Positions 36,977 through 43,929 of a DNA stretch of 64,000 bases are shown here, piece after piece. Numbering within the stretch: the stretch's first letter is position 1; each line of letters starts with the position of its first letter. Origin of the DNA: Melioribacteraceae bacterium. GTDB lineage: Bacteria; Bacteroidota; Ignavibacteria; Ignavibacteriales; Melioribacteraceae. Location of the stretch: positions 1-64,000 of the forward strand of contig JAOADJ010000001.1 in assembly GCA_026417375.1 (NCBI GenBank), written 5' to 3'. A model generated the notes under the pieces. The model made no database searches. It had not been told where the DNA came from and worked only from the letters and a program-made list of their open reading frames with translations. The translations under genes were made by a program, and so were the position numbers.

Positions 36977-37324
36977 ATGTTAAGAACAAATTTAACACAC
37001 GTTTTATCAGAAGCTGAGCATTCAAAACTTTTACAGGAAAATGAAAATGTAATGATTTGCTGTGGTCGAATGGGACCAATGTGTATTCCGGTTTATGAAA
37101 CAATGGAAGAATTAGAAAATGAATATAAACATGTAAAATTTGCTGACATGGAATTTGATATTCAGGATGCTCGTGTAATAAGAAATTTACCAGAATGCAG
37201 AACATTTCAAGGATTACCATTTGTAGTTTATTATAAAAATGGAAAAGTTGTTAAAGCAACAAGTTCTATTCAATCAAGAGAACAAATAACAGAAATTTTA
37301 GATCAACATTTTGGTAAACAATAA
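36977..37324 (+). CDS. Thioredoxin-like protein with a non-standard active site
   Basis: 115 residues with the thioredoxin fold. The active-site region reads CCGRMGPMC: aligned to WCGPC, the second Cys (Cys36) is kept, but the usual first Cys position is Gly. Two Cys (28 and 29) occur just upstream on the strand. The cis-Pro (QGLPFVVYYKNGKVV) is intact, and an extra Cys lies in NLPECRTF. It is preceded by a good ribosome binding site (AGGAG) and followed 1 base later by a thioredoxin-reductase-like gene, so the pair likely works together. How the Cys residues exchange disulfides is not known from this sequence. Confidence 0.85.
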   Translation: MLRTNLTHVLSEAEHSKLLQENENVMICCGRMGPMCIPVYETMEELENEYKHVKFADMEFDIQDARVIRNLPECRTFQGLPFVVYYKNGKVVKATSSIQSREQITEILDQHFGKQ

Positions 37325-37325
37325 A

Positions 37326-38276
37326 ATGGAATCTCAAAATCATTTTGATGTAATTGTTATTGGTGGTGGGGCTGCAGGTTTAACTGCCGGAATTTATCTT
37401 TCACGAGCAAAGATGAAAACTTTAATTCTTAATGAAGGTGCAATTGGTGGACAAATGGTTTTGACTCACGAAATTGCAAATTACCCGGGTGTTGAAAGCA
37501 TTAATGGCTATGAACTCGCTCGAAATATGAAATCACAAGCTCAAAAATTTGGTTGCATTATCAAAAGCAATTTGAAAATTACCGAGCTTGATTTAAACAA
37601 TGAAATCAAAAAAGTAATTGTTAACAATAAAGATACATTTACAGCTCACTCGGTTATAATTGCAACAGGTGGTCGTTCCCGCACAATTGGTGCTATTGGC
37701 GAAAATGAATTTAAAGGTAAAGGAATTTCCTACTGTGCAACTTGTGACGGAGATTTTTTTCAGGATAAAGAAATAATTGTTGTCGGTGGTGGAAATTCTG
37801 CATTAGAAGAAGCTGTTTCTTTAACAAAATATGCTTCTAAAGTTACTATTGTTCATCAATTTGATCATTTTCAAGCATTGCAACATTATGTAGAAGAAGC
37901 TAAAGCTCACCCCAAAATTGATTTTATTATGGAATCAAAAATCATTGAGTTCATCGGATCAGAAAAACTTGAAAAGGTTAAAATTCAGAATCAAAAAAGT
38001 GGTGATATAATTGAAATGAAAATTGATGGTGTTTTCATTTTTATCGGATATGTACCAAATACTGAAAGATTAGAAGGAATAGTTGACTTAAATGAATGGA
38101 AAGAAATAATAGTTGATAAAAATATGGCTACAAATATTCCTGGTGTTTTTGCTGCTGGTGATTCAATTGCAAAAAGATATCGACAAGTTACAACAGCTGT
38201 TGCCGATGGAACCATAGCTGCTCTTTCTGCTGCAGAATATGTTAACAATCTTAAAAAAGAATTAATCCTCACTTAA
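37326..38276 (+). CDS. Thioredoxin-reductase-like flavoprotein with altered NAD(P)H site
   Basis: 316 residues from the ATG at 37326; the earlier TTG at 37311 would overlap the thioredoxin and is rejected. The FAD site is VIGGGAAGLTAG near the N-terminus and GVFAAGDS near the C-terminus. The redox pair is CATC (137-140). The nucleotide loop GGGNSA (154-159) is present, but the arginine-rich HRRxxxR that binds the phosphate of NADPH is replaced by HQFDHFQ (177-183). So it may use NADH, another electron donor, or a partner protein such as ferredoxin. It is 1 base after the atypical thioredoxin and ends at a hairpin. Confidence 0.9.
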   Translation: MESQNHFDVIVIGGGAAGLTAGIYLSRAKMKTLILNEGAIGGQMVLTHEIANYPGVESINGYELARNMKSQAQKFGCIIKSNLKITELDLNNEIKKVIVNNKDTFTAHSVIIATGGRSRTIGAIGENEFKGKGISYCATCDGDFFQDKEIIVVGGGNSALEEAVSLTKYASKVTIVHQFDHFQALQHYVEEAKAHPKIDFIMESKIIEFIGSEKLEKVKIQNQKSGDIIEMKIDGVFIFIGYVPNTERLEGIVDLNEWKEIIVDKNMATNIPGVFAAGDSIAKRYRQVTTAVADGTIAALSAAEYVNNLKKELILT

Positions 38277-38295
38277 AAATTATCTTGCATTTCAT

Positions 38296-38335
38296 AAGTC
38301 ATCTCTTTTACATTTGAAAAAAGAGATGACTTTTT
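38296..38335 (+). terminator. Strong hairpin between the reductase gene and the PfkB gene
   Basis: A perfect 14-base stem with 5' arm AAGTCATCTCTTTT (38296-38309) and 3' arm AAAAGAGATGACTT (38319-38332), followed by T residues, ends exactly at the ATG of the next gene (38336). It looks like a terminator for the reductase gene, but its 3' arm also holds the only purine-rich (GAG) segment before that ATG. Confidence 0.8.
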
Positions 38336-39220
38336 ATGTTTAACATTACATCAATTGGTGAAATACTTTGGGATGTTTATCCCGAAGAAAAAAGAATTGG
38401 TGGAGCACCTTTTAATTTTATTTATCATATCAAAAAAATAATTGGTAATGGAAATTTTATTTCTTCAGTTGGTAATGATGAAGATGGAAAAGATTTAACT
38501 GAATTTTTATCAAATAATAATTTTGATATTACAACAATTTTTATTGATAAAGATCATCCAACCGGTAAAGTACTAGTTACTCTCAATGAAAATAAAATTC
38601 CACAATTTAAAATGTCATCAACAGCAAGTTTTGATTTTCTTCAATTTACAGAAATTGCAAAAAAAATAATTGAAGAATCGGATTTAATTTATTTCGGGAC
38701 ATTTACTTCAAGAAGTGAAGTTTCAAGAAAAACAATACAATCAATATTAAACATACCAAATAAAAAATACTTTTGCGATTTAAATCTCCGACACAACTTT
38801 TACACAATTGAATTTATTGAGCAAGCATTAATAACATCTAATGTATTAAAAATTAACGAAGATGAATTTTTTAAGCTACAAAATATTTTGGGGTTGAGTA
38901 AAAATTTTGATTCTGGTATACAAGGATTAATATCAAAATATAAAATAGATTTATTAGCTGTAACGATGGGAGAAAAAGGTTCAAAACTATTTACACAAAG
39001 AGATTATCATTTTTATAGTCAAGAAAAAATTGAGGTTATAGATACACTTGGTGCGGGAGATGCTTTTTCGGCTATTTTGTGTTTATGTTATTTATTAAAT
39101 TTTCCGTTAGAAAAAACAAATCACTTGGCAAATAGCTTTGCCGCAGAAGTCTGTAAAACAAAGGGGGCAATTACAACAGATGATATTTATTCAAAATTCC
39201 AAAAATATTTTATTAATTAA
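38336..39220 (+). CDS. PfkB-family sugar kinase (fructokinase-like)
   Basis: 294 residues of the ribokinase/PfkB fold. SIGEILWDVYPEEKRIGGAPFNF is the N-terminal sugar-binding motif, and DTLGAGDAFSAIL near the C-terminus holds the catalytic Asp and anion hole. It phosphorylates a sugar; fructose is the best guess because of the close match of the N-terminal motif to fructokinases. The gene begins directly after a strong hairpin, leaving little room for a ribosome binding site. It is convergent with the PEGA lipoprotein gene, with only one base between them. Confidence 0.88.
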   Translation: MFNITSIGEILWDVYPEEKRIGGAPFNFIYHIKKIIGNGNFISSVGNDEDGKDLTEFLSNNNFDITTIFIDKDHPTGKVLVTLNENKIPQFKMSSTASFDFLQFTEIAKKIIEESDLIYFGTFTSRSEVSRKTIQSILNIPNKKYFCDLNLRHNFYTIEFIEQALITSNVLKINEDEFFKLQNILGLSKNFDSGIQGLISKYKIDLLAVTMGEKGSKLFTQRDYHFYSQEKIEVIDTLGAGDAFSAILCLCYLLNFPLEKTNHLANSFAAEVCKTKGAITTDDIYSKFQKYFIN

Positions 39221-39221
39221 T

Positions 39222-39614
39222 TTATTTTTTCCCCTTCTCTTGTTTTGCTGGTATTAAATCAACCGATATGTTTTCTGGTAATAAATTATACATTGAGCCT
39301 GTAAACATATCGGTTACCATTCCTGGTATAAAACCATTTAATACATTTCCCCAAAACCATACTGAAATTTTTCTTGTAATTTGTGTTTCGTAAACTTCAT
39401 AACCATCTAGCTCTAATTTTACAATATGATTAGATCCTCTTTCTAAATTTACTACTTGTGGAGTAAGACCAAATTTTTTACCATCAATTGTAATTTTTGC
39501 GTTTGCAGGATTAGATTTTATTTCAATTTCTTGTGTGGTTGTATTTAATACTGTTGAGCATGCAGTAAAAATAAATGTAATCAAAATCATAATTACTCTT
39601 ATCAATCGTTTCAT
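39222..39614 (-). CDS. PEGA-domain lipoprotein
   Basis: 130 residues with a signal peptide ending in a lipobox (FTAC), so lipid-anchored. A PEGA domain (about 30-75) follows: IEIKSNPANAKITIDGKKFGLTP then a turn and GYEVYETQITR. The tail contains a hydrophobic stretch (WFWGNVLNGFIPGMVTDMFTG). PEGA domains are structural and often occur in envelope proteins; a specific role is unknown. Its promoter region (39615-39753) is shared with the divergent lipoprotein gene. Confidence 0.8.
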   Translation of the reverse strand: MKRLIRVIMILITFIFTACSTVLNTTTQEIEIKSNPANAKITIDGKKFGLTPQVVNLERGSNHIVKLELDGYEVYETQITRKISVWFWGNVLNGFIPGMVTDMFTGSMYNLLPENISVDLIPAKQEKGKK

Positions 39615-39753
39615 AATTATTCCTTTTTTTTGTTTTATTATCGAATACTTAATTGATTTTTTAATACAAATTTAACTGTGATGTTAAACATATTTATTTG
39701 AAATATAAGTCAATCATATCTATATTAAACTCATCCTTTTGGAGGTTAAAATT

Positions 39754-40440
39754 ATGAAAACTTTATTAAAATTATTTTTGGTAACAAATCTATTTTTTGT
39801 ATTAACTGGCTGCGAAAAATTAACTTCTCTTTTTGAAAAAGAGAAAGACGATCCAAATTCTATTGGTGGTACTACTTCTGTTCCTTTAAATCAACCAGGA
39901 AACACAATAAATGTTGGATACATAAATGTTGGCGGAAAAGATTATGACATGAAAGAATCAATTAAAGTGATTAAAAACGATAATGGATTAACAACATTTG
40001 AAGTAAAAGCAGAAATACCTAAAGGAACTGTTATTGAGGATTTAATCAAAAAAATTCCTGTTAATATTAAAGATGCCTCAGGAAATATTAACACATCATT
40101 CAATTTAAAAATTACCTCCGAAGGAATTCAGGATTTTTTTAATAAAGACAACAAAGCACATACACTTGTTAAATATGATGCTAATGTTGGCGATACTTAT
40201 AAAATTACAAAATCAGATGGTAAAACTATTACACGAACGGTAACCCAAAAATCAACAACCGATGATTTTCCTTATGGCTTCCTTAACATTAAGACAATTA
40301 CCGTAGAGCAAGATTCCCGAGTTCCCGGAATTAAAAAATTTGTTTTCAAAGCAAATCATAAATTCGGATTAGTTTACGCTGAAATTCATATGGAAGATGG
40401 AAGCAAATTAAGTAGTTATTTGTATTCTGATAAATATTAA
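39754..40440 (+). CDS. Lipoprotein of unknown function
   Basis: 228 residues from the ATG at 39754, 8 bases after a GGAGG ribosome binding site (39741-39745); the TTG at 39739 would put that site inside the gene. The signal peptide ends in a lipobox (LTGC). After a charged linker the chain is beta-rich, with VGDTYKITKSDGKTITRTVT and a final FGLVYAEIHMEDGSK. I do not recognise the family. It is translationally coupled (TAATG) to the next membrane protein gene, and that one to another, so the three may act together at the membrane. Confidence 0.75.
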   Translation: MKTLLKLFLVTNLFFVLTGCEKLTSLFEKEKDDPNSIGGTTSVPLNQPGNTINVGYINVGGKDYDMKESIKVIKNDNGLTTFEVKAEIPKGTVIEDLIKKIPVNIKDASGNINTSFNLKITSEGIQDFFNKDNKAHTLVKYDANVGDTYKITKSDGKTITRTVTQKSTTDDFPYGFLNIKTITVEQDSRVPGIKKFVFKANHKFGLVYAEIHMEDGSKLSSYLYSDKY

Positions 40441-40901
40441 TGCAAAAATATTTATTAAACTATAAATTAAAATTTGTGGGATTAGTTTTGCTAATCCCAT
40501 CTTTTATTATTGCATTTATAAGATTTTATATTGGCAATAAGCTGGAATTTTTTGACACAAAAGTTTTTGCGTTTTATTCATATTATTTAGAAAAAAAATT
40601 CTTTGTTGTTATAGAAAATCACATATCTGAAGAAATTGCCGGAATATTTCTATTAATTTCATTATTCTTAATTGCATTTTCAAAAGAAAAAAATGAAAAT
40701 GAATTAACTTCTGTTACTCGAGCAAAATCCTTAATACTTTCTTTTTATTTTAATTTTATCTTTCTTCTTTTTTCTTTTGCATTTACATATGGTTTTGCTT
40801 TTATGGATATGCTATTAATTAATATCTTCTCACAATTTATTTTCTACATATTAATATTTAGAATAAACTTAATTCTTTCAAAATTTATTAATAAACAATA
40901 A
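40440..40901 (+). CDS. Integral membrane protein of unknown function (four helices)
   Basis: 153 residues with about four hydrophobic helices (around residues 10-30, 60-80, 100-122 and 125-145). The start is the shared A of the upstream stop (TAATG), and the stop overlaps the next start in the same way. I do not recognise the family. Note a motif FYSYYLEKKFFVVIENHISEE before the second helix. Its function probably depends on the neighbouring lipoprotein and the larger membrane protein. Confidence 0.7.
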   Translation: MQKYLLNYKLKFVGLVLLIPSFIIAFIRFYIGNKLEFFDTKVFAFYSYYLEKKFFVVIENHISEEIAGIFLLISLFLIAFSKEKNENELTSVTRAKSLILSFYFNFIFLLFSFAFTYGFAFMDMLLINIFSQFIFYILIFRINLILSKFINKQ

Positions 40902-41674
40902 TGAAAGAATTTGTATTGTGGATCCGACATAACACTGATTGGCTATATTATAAAATTTTTGAAACGAATTTCTTTTTTATAGATTTTTGGTCATTCGCAC
41001 ATTTTACCAGTGGATTATTACTTTTTTTAATTCTCTCCTACTTTAATTTTAAAAATAAGTTTATCATCATTTCAACAATTTTATTTTTTTATGAATTAAT
41101 AGAAATATTAATCGTTTTTTTTACACTTAATATTTTTAAACCCGAAAGCATTAAAGATCAATTTACCGATTTATTTATTGGTCTTTTTGGTGCATTAATT
41201 TCTAAAGTTTTATTTAATAAGATTAAGAGCTATGAACCTATAAATAAAAAAAATTTGATAAGAACTTTTTCAATTGTATTTGTATCAATTCAAATATCAT
41301 TCTGGTGGGTTGGAAGCTATGGTTATACTTACAACTTTAGTTACCTAAATAGTAATGGATTAAATTATTTTGCTTTTTCTGGATGGTGTTTGTTTTTAAT
41401 TATCATCGGATTCTTATTTTATTTTCTAAAAGAAAGGAATAATAATCTTATTAATCCAATAATATTAACTTATTTAAGTTATTTTATAATTTTATTTTTA
41501 ATTGAGTATATAGCTTTTTACATTTTAGGAATAAAAGAAAGTAGTTCAAAAGAAAAGCTTCCATTAATTTTTGGTTTAATTCATGGAACGCTAATTTTAC
41601 ACATAGTTTATTTATTAAATCCCTTATTTCTTTTAATTGGTGTAAAAGTAATTAATAAACTATTTAAAATTTAA
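40901..41674 (+). CDS. Integral membrane protein of unknown function (about seven helices)
   Basis: 257 residues with about seven predicted membrane helices. The N-terminal third has polar residues within helices (FWSFAHFTSGLLLFL, FYELIEILIVFF, IKDQFTDLFIGLFGALI) in a His...Glu...Asp pattern reminiscent of VanZ-like and DUF2238-type membrane proteins, though this likeness is weak. The start overlaps the preceding gene (TAATG), so the three genes 39754-41674 form a coupled set. It is convergent with the DUF2203 gene with one base between, leaving no room for a separate terminator. Confidence 0.7.
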   Translation: MKEFVLWIRHNTDWLYYKIFETNFFFIDFWSFAHFTSGLLLFLILSYFNFKNKFIIISTILFFYELIEILIVFFTLNIFKPESIKDQFTDLFIGLFGALISKVLFNKIKSYEPINKKNLIRTFSIVFVSIQISFWWVGSYGYTYNFSYLNSNGLNYFAFSGWCLFLIIIGFLFYFLKERNNNLINPIILTYLSYFIILFLIEYIAFYILGIKESSSKEKLPLIFGLIHGTLILHIVYLLNPLFLLIGVKVINKLFKI

Positions 41675-41675
41675 C

Positions 41676-42056
41676 TTACAAATATTCTTCCGGTATTAAT
41701 TTTCTTCCGGCATAACCATCAAATAAACCATGATAATATCTAATTGATTCTTCATCACTTCTCCAACATAGTAAAACTTCTTTGTTATCAATTACTGATG
41801 GAAAATCAACCAGACCTAAATCAAAACTCCAATCTTTATAGCTACATCCCAATTCTTCTAATTCATTAATAAAATATTTTATTTCTTCAGCCAAAGCTAT
41901 AACATTTTCATTTTGATCAGCTTCATTTCCAAGAGTTTCAACATAATATTGTATTTTTTTTGCATTGTTTAATATATCAAATACAATTTGCTTAACCAGT
42001 GGTAGTGTCTTATTAGCTTCTTTTGGTGTAAAATATTTTACTTTGTTTTCTTCCAT
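41676..42056 (-). CDS. DUF2203 family protein
   Basis: 126 residues. It begins with KYFTPKEANKTLPLVKQIV and ends with the family signature DFPSVIDNKEVLLCWRSDEESIRYYHGLFDGYAGRKLI. The protein is small, cytoplasmic and mostly helical. The biochemical role of DUF2203 is not known to me. It is divergent from the marR gene across a 99-base spacer that holds a promoter-like sequence for marR. Confidence 0.88.
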   Translation of the reverse strand: MEENKVKYFTPKEANKTLPLVKQIVFDILNNAKKIQYYVETLGNEADQNENVIALAEEIKYFINELEELGCSYKDWSFDLGLVDFPSVIDNKEVLLCWRSDEESIRYYHGLFDGYAGRKLIPEEYL

Positions 42057-42097
42057 TGAATTTCTTTTTTAAGTAAATATTAAACAATCAATATTAT

Positions 42098-42126
42098 TTG
42101 ACAAGTTCAATTTTAAAAATTATTTT
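42098..42126 (+). promoter_or_regulatory. Sigma-70-like promoter for marR
   Basis: TTGACA (42098-42103) and TATTTT (42121-42126) are separated by 17 bases, the ideal spacing, and end 29 bases before the marR start. This is the best such match I noticed in the window. Confidence 0.45.
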
Positions 42127-42150
42127 GAGTTAGTAATTATCGAGTTAGTA
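42127..42150 (+). promoter_or_regulatory. Direct repeat in the marR leader
   Basis: GAGTTAGTA occurs twice (42127-42135 and 42142-42150), 15 bases from start to start, directly after the -10-like element and before the marR ATG. It may be an autoregulatory site, though MarR proteins more often bind inverted repeats. Confidence 0.35.
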
Positions 42151-42155
42151 TTATT

Positions 42156-42611
42156 ATGAAACCCACAAAAAAATATGGTAAAAAAATCGATTTGGCTTTA
42201 TCAACATGGTTAAAACTATATCGTGCTTTTAATTCATTTAACAAAAAATCGAACGAAAGTATAAAAACATTTGGTTTAACTCAGCCTCAATTTGCCGTTA
42301 TAGAAGCATTAGGGCATCTCGGAAAATTAAAAGTTGGTGAACTGTGCGATAAGCTTATGGTAACTGGTGGCAGTATGACTTTAGTTTTAGATAATGTTAC
42401 TAAGTTGGGTTACGTTGAAAGAATTTTTGATAATCAAGACCGTCGTGCAATTTATGTTCAGCTTACACCTAAAGGTAAAATTTTATTTGATAAAATTTTT
42501 AAAAATCATGCAGAAAATATTTTAAAATATATGAGCGTGTTAAATCAAGAAGAGCAGATTTTACTTGGTGAATTGTTAAAAAAATTGGGTAAAAGTATTA
42601 ATAAAATTTAG
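42156..42611 (+). CDS. MarR-family transcriptional regulator
   Basis: 151 residues with a winged helix-turn-helix. The DNA-binding core is FGLTQPQFAVIEALGHLGKLKVGELCDKLMVTGGSMTLVLDNVTKLGYVERI, and the wing is DNQDRRAIYVQLTPKG. It would repress genes until a small ligand binds. There is no single obvious target; its own promoter region carries a direct repeat. The following DUF1015 gene begins 82 bases later and probably has its own promoter. Confidence 0.93.
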   Translation: MKPTKKYGKKIDLALSTWLKLYRAFNSFNKKSNESIKTFGLTQPQFAVIEALGHLGKLKVGELCDKLMVTGGSMTLVLDNVTKLGYVERIFDNQDRRAIYVQLTPKGKILFDKIFKNHAENILKYMSVLNQEEQILLGELLKKLGKSINKI

Positions 42612-42693
42612 TTTATTAATGAATTTTAAAATTTTTTTATAGTCAAGTTTAATTATAATTTTACGTCTAAGAAAAATTTGACCTGGAGAAAAA

Positions 42694-43929
42694 ATGGCAG
42701 TAATCAGACCCTTCAAAGCTTTAAGACCAAATGAAAAAGTTGCTCACTTAGTTGCAAGTGTTCCTTACGATGTTGTAAACAGAGAAGAATCTGCAGAATT
42801 AGCAAAAGGAAATCCTGTTTCGTTTTTACGTGTTACTCGCTCCGAAATTGAAATGCCTGAAATTGAAAATGTTTATTCAACTGAAGTTTATGAAAAAGCT
42901 AAACAAAACCTTGAAAGACTTATTCAAGATGCACCCATGATTCAAGAAGAAACTGAATGTTTTTATTTATACAAATTAGTTATGGGTAATCAATCTCAAA
43001 TAGGAATTGCTGCAACCTTTTCTGTTGAGGATTATGATAATGATATTATTAAAAAACATGAAAAGACCAGAAAAGTTAAAGAAGATGACAGAACAAATCA
43101 TATATTAACAACAGAAGCACAAACCGGTCCTGTATTTTTAACATATAAATCCGTTCCTGAAATTGATAAAATTGTAAATGATACAATTAAAAAAATTTCC
43201 CCAATTTATGATTTTACAGCTGTCGATGGTGTAAAACATACAATCTGGATTTTGCCTAATGATTACAATGAAACAATTATTAATGAAATTTCAAAAGTAA
43301 AAAACTTATACATTGCTGATGGACATCATCGAGCAGCAAGTGCAAGCAGAGCTCAAAAAGTTAAAAAAGAAAATAATCCTAATCATATTGGAAACGAAGA
43401 ATACAATTATTTTCTTGCTGTGCTTTTTCCTGCAGAGCAGTTAAAAATAATGCCATACAACAGAGTTGTTTATAAATTAAACATGTCTAACGAAGAATTT
43501 CTTAATAGAGTAAATGAAAACTTTATTATAGAAAAAACTAATTTACAATCGCCGGAAGAAAAGAGAAGTTTTTGCATGTATTTGAATAAACAATGGTATT
43601 TATTAAAACCCAATTCAAATTTTAAAGAAGGTAGTTCTTACGGGGAAAATCTTGATGTAAGTATTTTACAAAACTATTTGTTGCATCCGGTTTTAGGAAT
43701 TGAAGATCCAAGAACCGATACAAACATTGATTTTATAGGTGGAATACGTGGCACTGAAGAATTAATAAATTTAGTTGACAATAAAATTGCTGAAGTTGCT
43801 TTTTCTATGTATCCGGTTTCAATTGATGATTTAATAAATATTTCTGATGCTGGTGAAGTAATGCCTCCTAAATCAACCTGGTTTGAACCAAAATTAAGAG
43901 ATGGACTTTTAGTTCATTTAATAAAATGA
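42694..43929 (+). CDS. DUF1015 family protein
   Basis: 411 residues that match DUF1015 throughout: MAVIRPFKALRPN at the start, SVPYDVVNREESAELAKGNPVSFLRVTRSE, KKHEKTRKVKEDDR, YIADGHHRAASASR and the final AEVAFSMYPVSIDDLINISDAGEVMPPKSTWFEPKL. It is cytoplasmic. The HHRAA motif suggests a metal or nucleotide site, but the function is not known to me. A good GGAG ribosome binding site precedes it. It overlaps the histidine kinase gene by 4 bases, and serC follows that, which fits the frequent placement of DUF1015 near serine-synthesis genes. Confidence 0.92.
   Translation: MAVIRPFKALRPNEKVAHLVASVPYDVVNREESAELAKGNPVSFLRVTRSEIEMPEIENVYSTEVYEKAKQNLERLIQDAPMIQEETECFYLYKLVMGNQSQIGIAATFSVEDYDNDIIKKHEKTRKVKEDDRTNHILTTEAQTGPVFLTYKSVPEIDKIVNDTIKKISPIYDFTAVDGVKHTIWILPNDYNETIINEISKVKNLYIADGHHRAASASRAQKVKKENNPNHIGNEEYNYFLAVLFPAEQLKIMPYNRVVYKLNMSNEEFLNRVNENFIIEKTNLQSPEEKRSFCMYLNKQWYLLKPNSNFKEGSSYGENLDVSILQNYLLHPVLGIEDPRTDTNIDFIGGIRGTEELINLVDNKIAEVAFSMYPVSIDDLINISDAGEVMPPKSTWFEPKLRDGLLVHLIK

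Noticed and set aside
39671..39688. TTTAAC and GTTAAA inverted repeat between the PEGA and unknown lipoprotein genes
   Set aside because: It is short, AT-rich and close to chance expectation here, with nothing else to support it.
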